DNA from: Amborella trichopoda
Lineage: Eukaryota; Streptophyta; Magnoliopsida; Amborellales; Amborellaceae
Direction: 5' to 3'
DNA length: 64,000 nucleotides
Assembly: GCF_000471905.2 (NCBI RefSeq)
Contig: NW_006500342.1
Location: 42,754-106,753 of the forward strand
Of this stretch, positions 33,774 to 44,395 are shown piece after piece. Each line of letters starts with the position of its first letter. The first letter of the stretch is position 1. The notes beneath the pieces were generated by a model. The model worked only from the letters and a program-made list of their open reading frames with translations, searched no databases and was not told the origin of the DNA. A program made the translations under genes and the position numbers.

Positions 33774-36160
33774 TCATGGGTAGTATTTCTTTAGGTATCG
33801 CCCATTGATAGGGGGCATTGCCTCCTTTCCATCAGGATATGCCAATATGTATGCTCCAATTGACGAGAAATGTTTTCAATATAAAGGGACCTTCCCACTT
33901 GGGTTCAAACTTCCATTTACGTCGTCCATGCATAACAATTGGCCTTTTGACCACTAAAACCATATCTCTACGGGAACCTTGATTGACTTGTCAAAGGCTC
34001 TCTTCATTATCCTCTGATTGGGCTCAAGATTTTGAACAGAGTACTTCTTCATTAGGAAGATCACTTGATAAAGGGGATTCTACCGGTATGGGGTGTGCTA
34101 CGAGAAAATCAGCTAAAGCTTGGCCCTTGATAGCCTTTTGTGGGACATATGTGATGTCAAATTTCATCAGCAATAATTCCCACTTAGCAAGATGTCCTGA
34201 CAGGTATCATGAGAAACTTTACAGGATCTGCCTTTTATATAAGTTTTACTTCGTGATCGAGCAAGTAGTGATGGAGCTTTTGTATAGCGAAGATTAGGGC
34301 CAAGCACATCTTCTCTATAGGGGGATAATTCTTCTTGGCCCCTTGCATCCTGTGACTGAGATAGTACAGTGCAGATTCTTTCCCTTCGTTATTGTTTTGC
34401 ACTAACAATGCCCTGAGCGACTCGTTCAGAGCGGTCACGTACAGGATGAGAGGCCTTCCCAATACCAGTGTAAATAGCACTGGAGGATTGAGTAAATAAT
34501 TCTTGAGTCATCAAGGGCTTCCTGACATGCTTCATCCTAGATGAATGGGGTATCTGTCTTTAACAGGTACGTAAACAACAACTTGAGAGGTTTGAGATGA
34601 AGCTACGGATGTACACCAGCTGCCCTTGAAAAGAGTGTAGCTCTCACACTGTGGTTGGTGATGGCATTTCTTGGATTGCCTTGACCTTGACTGGCTCAAC
34701 TTCCAACCCTCAGTGTCTAACAGTGAACCCCAATAACTTTCCTGAACGCACGTCAAAAGTGCATTTCAGCTGGTTCATTTTAAGCTGATGAAGGCGTAAT
34801 CGCTTGAACACCTTCTCAAGGTCTCTCATATGAGTGTCTTTCTCTTCAAATCTTACCACCAGGTCATCTAGATAACATTCGAGCTCCTTGTGCATCATAT
34901 CCTTAAAGATGGTTGTCATTGCTCTCTAATAAGTAACACCAGCATTCTTCAATCCAAAAGGCATCGTTGTGTAGCACAAGACGCCTTTTAGAGTCAAGAA
35001 CGCGGTGGCTTCCTCCTTATCTAATTATACCTGGAGTATCCATCCATGAAGGAGAAGATCTGACAATGAGCCGTAGAATCAATGAGCATCTCCGTGAACG
35101 GCAACGAAAAGTCATCCTTTGGGCAAGCGGTACTCAAGTCACGAAAGTCAATGCAGACCCTAATTTTATCGTATTTCTTCTTAACTGGTACAACATTTGT
35201 CAGCCACTTTGGGTACTTGACTTCAAGTATGAAGCCTATTTGCCTGAGTTGGGTTACCTTAGCATCTATTTGCATTTCAAGATCAGGCCTGAACCTCCTT
35301 GATTTCTGCTTGACGGGCTTGACAGAGGGATCAATGCCGAGACGGTGAACCGCGACTTGAGGATGTAAACTGGGCATCTCATGGTAATGTCAAGCAAAGA
35401 CGTTTTGATTTACTCACAAGAAGGCAGTAAAACTCCCTTTCTCTTTTAATGTCATGTTTGTCAAGATGAAAGTGAGCCTGGGGTCTGCTACATTTATCTC
35501 ATCGAGCTCATCAGTTATGGCTTGACCGCCTTCTTCTCATTCTTCTAGGGCCTCTTGCAACTCATCACCATTGGCTTCAGAGATTTTCTCATAAACCTCA
35601 AGTGCATAGACTCATGATCCTGACATCTCTGCTTAAAATGGAGCTCTAGCTTAGGTCATGATTTCGACACCTTTCTCGAACTGGGGCACAAAAGGGTCGA
35701 CCTCAAATATGGACGGCATATCAGGCTGCAGGAGTTTGAGTAGAAATTTACTGCGAAGTTGAGATTCAGTGACGGCAGGGCCAGAGGCACTGTTATATGA
35801 ATCGCTTGGTCTGTGCACAGATGTTTGCAACGTTTGCCCCGTGCTAACTGATACTTCATAGACACGTACCATGTGGCAAGCTTTCTAAGAATAGAAGCTC
35901 TGCCCTCTTGATTCTCTCAGTCTTTGCTCAAAGTCAGACTCAATAGGCCATTGGGGTTTCTTTGACTTTGACTTCTTGTCCTTCCCGATATAAGAGGATG
36001 GCTCTGACTTAGCTCGAGCCGTCAAGGCATTAGCAACTGTAAAGAATTCAGCCACTTGGGCTGATGTATTTTTCAACCGTCTCTGGTGTGTCCTACTTAT
36101 ATTGGTTCCGTCAAGCGCTCTGTCAAGAGCCTCAAAGTCTGGGCATTTCAAGAATAAGAA
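33774..36160 (-). pseudogene. Ty3/gypsy (Tat-type) pol remnant: RT, RNase H, integrase C-terminus
   Basis: In element orientation: the linker SDFEQRLRESRGQSFYS (to 35885); the RT N-terminus with VAVHRLGIDPSVKPVKQKSR (35377 on); DFRDLSTACPKDDFSLPF and FSFMDGYSRYN (to 35021); a small lesion; then MPFGLKNAG and CYLDDLVVRFEEKD (34919-34710), the active-site box being YLDD; RNase H with LILYVTALNESLRALLVQ and ALYYLSHRMQGAKKNYPP (34480-34235). Near 34025 the sequence jumps from the tether before the second RNase H straight to the integrase C-terminus (RIMKRAFDKSIK, RKWKFEPKWEGPF, PPINGRYLKKYYP). The second RNase H and the integrase core, about 1.6 kb by comparison with the element at 8183-12210, are deleted. 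No protease motif is visible. Confidence 0.94.
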
Positions 36161-37776
36161 GAAGAAGGAGAAGGGTCAGTAGGTGAGGGACATTTAAAGT
36201 CGTTCCCCTCATTTAACCCATCTGGGCAGCTTTTGACGTCATTACTAGAGTTGGACGTGTGCAGAGGGTCTTTTGGGTCTTTCCCTTACTTAGACCATTG
36301 GGGAGTGCTTTTAACGTCATCACCCTCATTGGACATGCCCTGATTAAGAGATGACTCAGGCGTATCCTCTTGATGAGATGAAGGAATGAGGTCCTTGAAG
36401 ATTGGGATAAAGTCTTTTAACGTTGATACGGAAGGAAGAGGCTTAAAAATTATGGCTCGACCTGTTGCTGAGGAACTTTGTTCTTCCGACGAGCAGCCCT
36501 TGGTACTCGTCTTCTTCTAGTCGCCTTTGGAGGTACTTGGTTCGTCTTGCTAGGTTTGTGAACAGCCCTAGCTTGACGAATCGCTTCTCACTTTAAAGAC
36601 TTGAGCCTGCTCCGCTCGTGATGGACTTTCCATGGTTGGGAAGCTGAGGGTTCAGCTAGATCAAAGACTTCATCATGGGAGTCTTGTACTGGGACACTCT
36701 CCTGAGTGGAAGTATCAATTTGTGGGGGTTCAACATAAGCAATGTGACCTACCTAGACTTTTTCAGTAACCACAGTTTCGAACGCATAACATTCATCTAG
36801 CTCATGGCCCCATATCTGATGGTATGAGCACCAGAGATTCTCAATCCCTTAAGCGAGGTGCTTAGGCTGCCTCGAAGGTTAAGGAGTGACAAGTCCTTGC
36901 TGAAGCATCTCCTCAAACAAGGCTAGAAGGGGGTTCGAATTATCATTTCTCGGGTCTTGAGTCGAGGGGTCTTCTTGTACCAGTGGAGGAGAGACTTGGG
37001 GATCCCTGTCTGGAATGTCACCAACTTCTTTGTCTGTCTACATTTTCTTTGTTAATAACTTGTGGAAGTTAGACCAATTGCTTAGGTCATGCCCCGATAT
37101 CTGATGATATGGGCACCAGAGACCCTCGGCTCCTTGAGTCCAGTGCTTTCGTTGTCTTGTTGGTTTCGGTGTGATGAGGCCTTCTTGAAGCATCATGGCA
37201 AATAAGGCGTGAAGGATGCTGGGTGCCTCATCTTCATCCTGAACTGTCACTGTGTGGGATGCTTCTTCTGCCCCGATTGCTTTTTTGAGTTCTTCGAGCT
37301 TGATCTGACCCTTTTGGATCAGAGCCTCAATGTGATCTTTAAGTGTTCAGCATTCTTCCATGAAGTGGTTTACCATTCGATGATAAGCATAGTATCTTGC
37401 GTGCGTATCGAGACCAACTTTATCGTGAAACTTAATCTCGAGCAGCTCAATCATATTTTGTTCTAGCAATAGTCGGAGCAACGCGGGAACCCATATCTTT
37501 TCCAAAAGATAAACCTTGCTCTGATGTCTGCTCCAACAGTCATCTCGATTAAGGTTTGCAGGTGGGGGTACCTGGTTGTATGACGGTTGCTGTTTGCTGG
37601 TCTGAGGTGCTACCTTTGTTGTGCTTACCCCTTTCGAGAGGTCCAAAGTGTGAGAGGCAGTCTTCTTTGGATCACTGACGATAACAGTTACACTGATTAC
37701 TCCTTTTTGTTGGTTGCCTCGGGCGTTGGCCCAAGAACTACCATTGCCCCGGTTGTTTCTTGAGCTTGAGGACTAT
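36161..37776 (-). pseudogene. Family 1 gag C-terminal remnant with duplicated knuckle module
   Basis: Gag forms the particle and binds element RNA. In element orientation the stretch 37646-37347 contains WVPALLRLLLEQNMIELLE and a knuckle-like YAYHRMVNHFMEEC (first Cys lost). Next comes LQEGLITPKPTRQRKHW with WCPYHQISGHDLSNW (37250-37038). After a stop, a second, similar module follows: LQQGLVTP.PSRQPKHLA with WCSYHQIWGHELDEC (36940-36780). The plus-strand gag at 39189-41046 has this module once, so it is duplicated here. The spacing C-x2-H-x4-H-x4-C is that of a retroviral zinc knuckle with the second Cys replaced by His. The tail (to 36161) is a stop-rich, charged linker. The 5' half of gag is missing. 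Confidence 0.85.
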
Positions 37777-37822
37777 TGTCACGACCCACCATGGTGGTGT
37801 GACAGACTCTCTATGAGATCAG
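37777..37822. other. 46-bp filler with 28-bp imperfect palindrome
   Basis: Between truncated gag and a plus-strand LTR start lies a near-palindrome (37777-37804) that begins TGTCACGACCCACCATGG and ends GTGGTGTGACA. TGTCACGACCC is also the usual 5' start of plant Del/Tekay LTRs. It may be a rearrangement scar. Confidence 0.5.
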
Positions 37823-39188
37823 TGTTTGAACGTATTTTTCAACACCTTGGTCCCTGATAGGAAGCAGGTCAATAAAGCCTACAAAACAGTGGAAATTCTT
37901 AACAATCTCAGAGTGGCCCCAAAATTGGTCGAGATCTTCATCAGCGCTTCAACATACCACCTGCCAAGTTTCATCACGATCAGACATGTTTAAGGTAGTG
38001 AACATAAATAAACAATTTCAGTGAAATCGGTCTCTAGCACCCTAAAATGAACCCTGTAACTAGAGTCATACTTTTGGTGCGTCAAACAGCTGTGGGACCA
38101 CCACCATTGGACCCGGCACGATTGAAAGCCCTTATGGGTCAATTTCAGCTTAATCAAGCACTCCAAGACAAAGTTATGGGTGAAATACCGAAAAGGGGTA
38201 GGTCGCACACTATTCCCGTGTGGCCTCACTGCATCAAAAAAACATTAAAGGTGGCTGTTTTTACAGTCACAACCAGAGGCCTATGTCTCACTCGTTCCAA
38301 GTCTGTTCGCTCCCAAATTTGGTGAGCGTGTTCATCTCATCAAGACGAGCAATTCAACATGTGGTACGCCCTGTGAGGATGCCTGAACAAAGAGAAAAAC
38401 TAAATGAAGTCGCGGATCCATGAAAGAAGTTGTAGAAAATTCAACAAACAGCACACCTGGTTCAAGCAGCCTGATCACAATTCTCGCATACCCGATCGAA
38501 ATGAATCTAATTGTATTATTCGCGTGAGGTCTAAGGTTATCTCTGGTCCAAACCTCGCATATGATGAACGGCTAGATTTCGCACATGAAGGTGTCAAAAC
38601 TGCGATAAATTTCGGTCGCCAGATTTCAAGATTCCGGTCCAAAACTCAAGACGAAAAAATCTTCATCCGGACACAAAATCAAGCTACGTTTGTTGTAACA
38701 TGATCATGACGACATGCTCAGTGTGATTCAATGAAGAAGTCACAAAGAAACATCCAGGAACAAGGGCACAATCGATCCGAAGTTTTCAAAATTCATCCAA
38801 AATTCAAGTCTCATAATCATGGCTCAAAAACATGATTCATGACTTGAAGTTGGTATCAAAATGATCACCATGCCGAGCCTTACAAGCAAACAATAATCCT
38901 TCAATCAAATGGACATCAGAATGACCCGGGTCAGCCATGAAAGATCACGTAAGTTCTCAAGCAGCACTAGGGACTATTCTGGAATTCCACACATTGTTAG
39001 GTAGGGGCAAAACAGACCTTTTGCACCCATTTTTAGAATTTCTTTTCAATTAAGTTGTTATTATCTTCAATTCTAGGTAGTTTTGGGCGTACACTCACAT
39101 TTTAGCTCAATTTTATATAAACAGGCAATGCCTCACTGTACAAAGAACAGATTCATTCTTCTTGGATCAATCAATAAAATTCTGAATT
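37823..39188 (+). mobile_element. Family 1 LTR: U3 and start of R only
   Basis: It begins TGTTTGAACGTATTTTTC, runs through U3 to a TATA box at 39114-39121 and about 65 bp beyond, then joins gag at TTAACCATGAGG. The rest of R/U5, including the hairpin array, the PBS, the leader and the gag 5' end are deleted. The TAACCATGAG at the junction is shared with intact gag (63135). Confidence 0.88.
39114..39121 (+). promoter_or_regulatory. LTR TATA box
   Basis: TATATAAA in the conserved LTR setting. Here it would drive a transcript that enters gag almost at once. Confidence 0.7.
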
Positions 39189-41046
39189 AACCATGAGGTC
39201 AATTCCCATCACTCTGATGGTGCACCTCCACAAAAGCCCCTTCCTTCTACCTCACAGGACAATTATGTCCCTCATCCCGTCTCTCAGACAGACATTGACT
39301 CTATGGTCACCCATAGCCTAAAGAACAAACAAATGTTGAGGATACAAGGTGCGACGCCTTATCAAAGGCTATTCCCCTCGTATATTGATCAGGTCCCGTT
39401 TCCCTAATAATATAAGAAAGGGAAGTTTCCTTTATTCAATGGAACCACATCCCCAAACCAGCATTTTGCCCACTTCTAGGCAGCATGTCGAGAAACAGCA
39501 GCTGATGGGAGACTTCTTCTTCGACAGTTCATTGAGACCCTTGATGGCCCATCATTTCAATGGTATGCCCGACTTCCTCCAAACTCAGTGCATACACGGG
39601 AAGAGATGGAGAAAATGTTCTATCAATGCTTCTTTGAGGTCAAGAGAGAGTTCAAACCATCGAACTTCTCACCCTGACTCAAGACATCGATAAGCTTGTG
39701 GATCAGTTTATATCAAGATGGAGAAATTTGGCTTCCCGCCATCCTAATCCTATGCCTGAGAAGGAAGCAGTCCAAACTTGCATGCGGAACATTAAACTCG
39801 AGGTCACTGTACATGTCGAGGCCTCTAATCTGACCTCCATCTCAGAGTTGATCTCTAACTCAGTTCGCGTAGAAAGCTTATCACGCCACCATGGTAGGAC
39901 ACAACAACCATCTACAAGCTCAGCAAACAACCGAGGCAATGGTAGCTCTCAGAATAACGCACGGGGTAGCCAACAGAAAGGGGTAATCAATGCAGCCGTC
40001 ATGGTCACTGATTCATAGAAGGCTCCCTCTCAAACTTTGGACCTCTGTAAAGGGGTAAGCATGGCAAAGGTAACACCCTAGGCTGGCTAGCAACAACAGT
40101 CATACAATCGAGTACCCCCACCATCCAACCTTGATCGGGGTGATTATTTCACCAGGCATAAGAACAAAGTCTATCCTTTTAAGAAGGAATGGTCCCCGCG
40201 TTGCTACGGTTATTATTGGAACAAAATATGATCAAGCTTCCAAAAGCCGAGTTCCCCAAGCAACCTGGCCCTGACACTCAGACAAATTATTGTGCCTACC
40301 ATCGGAGGATCAATCATCCTACAGATGACTGCTACACACTGAAGGATATTATCAAGGCCCAAGGGTCAGATAAAGCTTGAAGACTTAAAGAAGGCCTTTG
40401 GGGTAGCTGAGGCCTCCCATGCTGTAACCATCCAAGAGGAAGACGCAATGATTGATATCCTTTATGCCTTCTTCATTATAAAGCTTCAGGAAGGCATAAT
40501 CACAATGGAGCAGGCTAGGCAACCCCGTCACCTTGCTAAGGGGTCTAAAGATCATTGGTGCCCATACCATCAGATAAGAGGCCATTACCTGTCAGAATGC
40601 ACAAATTTCCTTGATATATTTGCAAAGAAAATACGGGAGTGTCAAGAGTTTTACAATCTACCCGTTAGTGATCCCCAAGTCATTCCTCAATCCGGGCATG
40701 ATGATCTCAAAAAGCAAGACCTTCCTATCAATGGCTCGAACTCCACCGAATCCTCGACTTCCCAGCTACGGATAGTCTACCATGGCCGAAGTACACTCAA
40801 GTCCTTAAGGTAAGAAGCAGTTCGCCAAGCTAGAGTTGTTCGCAAGCTCAGCGAGACTAATCAAACATCACCTAAGAAAACCAGAAAGAGATGGGCACCA
40901 AGGGCTACTCTCCGAAGAAACAAGATTGCTCAACCCACAGTCGAGCAGGAATTTCTTAGGCCCCTTCCTCCACTATCAACTTTACTGGACTTCAGCCCTG
41001 ACACGATCCTTCTTCCTTCTTGTATACACCCCTCTTTCAATCTAGA
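39189..41046 (+). pseudogene. Family 1 gag remnant (capsid to zinc knuckles)
   Basis: The start matches the gag at 63135 (NHEVNSHHSDGAPP, then IDQVPFP before stops). The capsid region is frameshifted but shows EEMEKMFYQCFFEVKRE. It then reads DQFISRWRNLASRHPNPMPE and EVTVHVEASNLTSISEL in an open stretch (39698-40018), a Retrotrans_gag-type domain. Further on come ALLRLLLEQNMIKLPK with a CAYHRRINHPTDDC knuckle (40189-40380) and, after a frameshift, CPYHQIRGHYLSEC (40448-40813). Both knuckles have C-x2-H-x4-H-x4-C spacing. A basic tail with VRKLSETNQTSPKKTRKRW follows to about 41030, where a family 2 LTR begins. No protease or RT follows. Stops and frameshifts make it a pseudogene. Confidence 0.9.
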
Positions 41047-41920
41047 AAGCTATGTGGTTTTCTTGGACCCTTAGGATCACATTGACTCAGTGAACCTAAA
41101 ATCCATAGGTCACACAACTTACCCTTAGACCAGAACCATTCTACCAACCTAGAAACCCTTCTGTTTTGACTCAAAACCCTAAAAACACGTTGTTTTACAA
41201 AAAAAATCATTAAAAATAGTAAAAAACTCTGTTTCGACCCAAATGTTTTCTGAAAGCTTCACAAAGGTTCAACATCATGTGTGAACTATAATTTTTTAAA
41301 TCAGAGGTGTTTTGACCTATACGACACAAGGTGTGTTGCCCAGGTTGGGTCGCCCAGACCTGGGCGACACAGCCTGTGTCGCCCTGGCGACATTGACGCA
41401 TTTTCACTGAAACGTGTTTTTACGCATTCTCACGCATTTCCCATACTTTTTAGGTCATTTATCTTAGGGGTGGGGCCATGGGAAAGCTATCTGTACCTCC
41501 CAAAATTCTTTTTTTTTAAATTGGAATGATGTTGACCAAGGATTTGTTGGTTTCGGGGATAACACTGCCCCAACACATCCCATGTTAAAAAAAAAAAACC
41601 ATCTCGGTGGTCATTTGAGGGAGTGGGAACAAAGACTCTGGGAGACTTTTAAAAACCTAAGAGACTTTAGAAACTTTAGGCTGGAAATATAAACTTGAGA
41701 GATACAAAGAGAGCCTTCATTCTGCTCTACACCTCAAATCTAAACTCCGCCACAGATCTGAGAGCAGGTTTGCTCATTTGCGGGCAGATCTGATCTCAAA
41801 TCTGAATTCGATAGTTCCCACTTTCTCTAATACATATTTTCCTTTTCATTTTTATCAGTTTGAAGTGTCAGATTAGGGTGTTGTACATTATTAGATCGCT
41901 TGATTCTGCGCTGTAAATAG
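41047..41920 (+). mobile_element. Family 2 LTR, copy 1 (5' LTR)
   Basis: It matches the LTRs at 49483 and 57803 from GGTTTTCTTGGACCCTTAGG onward but lacks their first 20-25 bases (TGTAGACACCCC). Features are an inverted GGGCGACAC/GTGTCGCCC motif at 41362-41384, GGGGATAACACTGCC near 41560, GAGACTTTAGAAACTTTAGG and a PBS just after the end. The exact 3' border is uncertain by a few bases. Confidence 0.85.
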
Positions 41921-41922
41921 TT

Positions 41923-41940
41923 TGGTGCCCACCATGGGGC
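41923..41940 (+). other. Primer-binding site, family 2
   Basis: TGGTGCCCACCATGGGGC follows GCTGTAAATAGTT. The second copy is TGGGGCCACCGTGGGGTA at 50617. I do not assign the tRNA. Confidence 0.65.
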
Positions 41941-42904
41941 AAATCGAGCGTGATCCGAGCATCAAAATTTCGAAAATCTCATAATCTTTTGAAAATTTGC
42001 AAAAATGTTCTAGGTACCATTTTGTGATAGTTCCATATTTTTTCGGTACAAATAAAATATTTAAAAATAAAAAACACATAGTTTTTTGTTATATTTGTAG
42101 TTCCCTCCTATCGCTTTATTATAATTTAACTTCATCAAAAACTATTTTATTTGTTGTTTCTAAAAGTTTAAAATAAGATTATTTTATCAATATATACAAG
42201 AACAAATATAAAAATTGTAAAAAGAATGATTTTTTTGGGCGACACACCTGGTGTCGCCCAGCGTACAAGGGTGACATTACTCGTGTCACGCGGGAGACAC
42301 GCCCTGTGTCGCCCAAATCAAGACATTTTTTATTTTACTGAAATTTTTTAAATCTATTCTATGACCTCTCTTGAGTCTTTTAAAAAACATTTGGTCAAAA
42401 TAAAGTTTTTAAAAATACCAAAAACTTATTTTACTCGATATAGGTATGTCCTATCTGAACTTCCCAGTTTTCCAGTTATTTTAATTTATTTCAGAAAAAA
42501 AAAATTTTATTGTTTCTGATAGTTTAAATTAGTTTCATTGCATCAAAATCCATCACTAAAAAATATAAAATAATTTTTTTTGTTTTGGCGACAGGCCTGG
42601 TGTCGCGAAGCTTACATGGGCTACACTACCTATGTGGCCCGGGGGACACGCCCTGTGTCGTCCAAACTAAAAAGTCTCATATTGTTTTTAAAATTTGTAG
42701 GTATTTTCTATAGAATCTTAGCTGCATTATAAAACACGTTAAGCTTAAAATAAAATTTTTAAAAATACCAAAAAGATGTTTTGCTTCAGGTAGGTCTGCT
42801 ATATTCTTGACTGTCTGATTTCATTCTAGTTAGTTAATTTGGGTTGAATTCCTGTTTTTCCTGATTTTATCATGCATATTTTAATTATTTCTCCTCAATT
42901 TTAA

Positions 42905-42908
<4 letters not shown>

Positions 42909-42944
<36 letters not shown>
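42909..42944. repeat. AT microsatellite
   Basis: About 18 AT dinucleotides. Shorter runs lie at the same place in the second copy (51449-51468 and 51510-51527). Confidence 0.98.
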
Positions 42945-42948
<4 letters not shown>

Positions 42949-43559
42949 TTTGTTGAGGGTTGCTTGCAGTCTCCCGGAACCTTGTCCTGTTCGAGTCATC
43001 CTAGACTCGGGTCATGCTCGACATAGCACGGATTGTGCTTGGTTTTACTACTTTGACCATACATTCCTAGGGGTTCCTCACTCCTCCATTTATATTGTGC
43101 CTCGAGCAAGTTTTGCCTCGAAGCGCGCATCGGTAGACGCGATCAGCATCGAGCGCTCAATTGTTTTCTTCTTATTGTGTGCCTATGTGCTTGACTTTAT
43201 TTTAATTTGTGTACTTCTTTACACACTCAAGCACACACCAACCGGGAATCTTGAAAAACAAGAAAACAAATTTTTTGAAAACCCCCAAAATCCACGTTAA
43301 CGGCGTGAGGGGAACCTAGCATTAAGAGCCGAGGCGGTTGGGATTCGCGTAACTTTAACTGTGAGCTCTCCTCCTTAATACTTTACTTCAAAGAAATTCC
43401 TTGTATAGAATGAACTGGTGAACATCTTAAAACAGGAGGACAAGACCTATGTGGAGGCCTATATTAGCCTAACCGCATTTCAATAGTTAGGAACCCACTC
43501 TCAAGTCATGCCTACACATAATCAGACTAGGTCAAATGTTTTCATGTGCTTGCGTGCTT

Positions 43560-44220
43560 ATTTCGGATTGGTTAATCTTAGATTCTAGTCCGGACCAGCT
43601 TTTGGTCCGAGCTGAAGCTTCTGGGTCCAAGTTCGAGCTTATACCCAGCCTAGCCCAAGTCCAAACCAGGTTTCACATTGGTTCGAAACTAGGCCCCCTC
43701 TTGGTCCGAGCCGAAGGCTGGTTCCTAGCTCATCTTTGTTCTAATCCAGGTCCACGTCTGGTCTGATCATTAAAACTCTCTGGGTTTAAGTCCAGGCTTG
43801 TACCTAGCCTAGCCCAGGTCCGAGTCAAATTCACACCCAGGTTCGAACTTAGGCCCCCTCTTGGTCCAAGCTGAAATCTCATTCATTGTTCATCTTTGAT
43901 CCATTCCAAGTCCCCACATGGTCTAATCATTAAAACTCTCTAGGTCCAAGTCTAGGCTTATACCCATCCTAGCCCAGGTCCGAACCAGGTTTAGACCGAG
44001 GTCCGAACTTAGGCCCCCTCTTGGTTCGAGCCAAAGACTCGTTCCAAGTTCAATCTTGATCCAGTCCGAGTCCACATCCAATCTGAGTTTCAAAACCCTT
44101 TAGGTCCAAGCCCAAGCATGCACCCATCTTAGTCCAGGTCCAAACCAACCTCACACCACAGTCCGAACCTAGACCCACACTTGGTTTAAGCCAAGACTAA
44201 GATCTTAGTCTAGGTTCTAG
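43560..44220 (+). repeat. 160-bp tandem repeats upstream of gag
   Basis: AGGCCCCCTC or its variants recur at 43691, 43851, 44011 and 44171, an exact 160-bp step. Units include GGTCCGAACTTAGG, TTGGTCCGAGCC and TGATCATTAAAACTCTCT. The period is not a multiple of three, so the array is non-coding. The second copy has the same array at 52160-52760. Confidence 0.95.
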
Positions 44221-44395
44221 TAGCTCTAGGGATAGATTAGGCTCACCCTAGCTTAGGGTCAGAAACAAAACCCAGTGAGTCTATATTCTAGTCTAGTCTT
44301 AGCGTAGGTCTTATTTAAGGTTGCCCTTAGAGTCAGGTTAGATCCACCTTAGTTCATCAAGTCTAGATCCTAGAACCCTGCTAAGAGAAATCACC

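Larger units (their letters stand above)
41941..44395 (+). mobile_element. Family 2 leader, copy 1
   Basis: Non-coding, AT-rich in its first half, with several GGGCGACAC/GTGTCGCCC inverted motifs (42237-42259, near 42291 and near 42590), an AT microsatellite, a conserved block (CACACCAACCGGGAATC near 43233) and 160-bp tandem repeats before gag. A 116-codon open frame at 42950-43300 is not kept in the second copy, so I do not call it a gene. Confidence 0.8.

Noticed and set aside
39188-39190. LTR-gag junction as a splice product
   Set aside because: The intact gag has TCGGCTAACC at this point, with no AG acceptor at the break. Microhomology deletion fits better.
42950-43300. 116-codon frame with a hydrophobic stretch in the family 2 leader
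   Set aside because: The homologous leader at 51530-51860 has stops and frameshifts, so there is no sign that the frame was kept.
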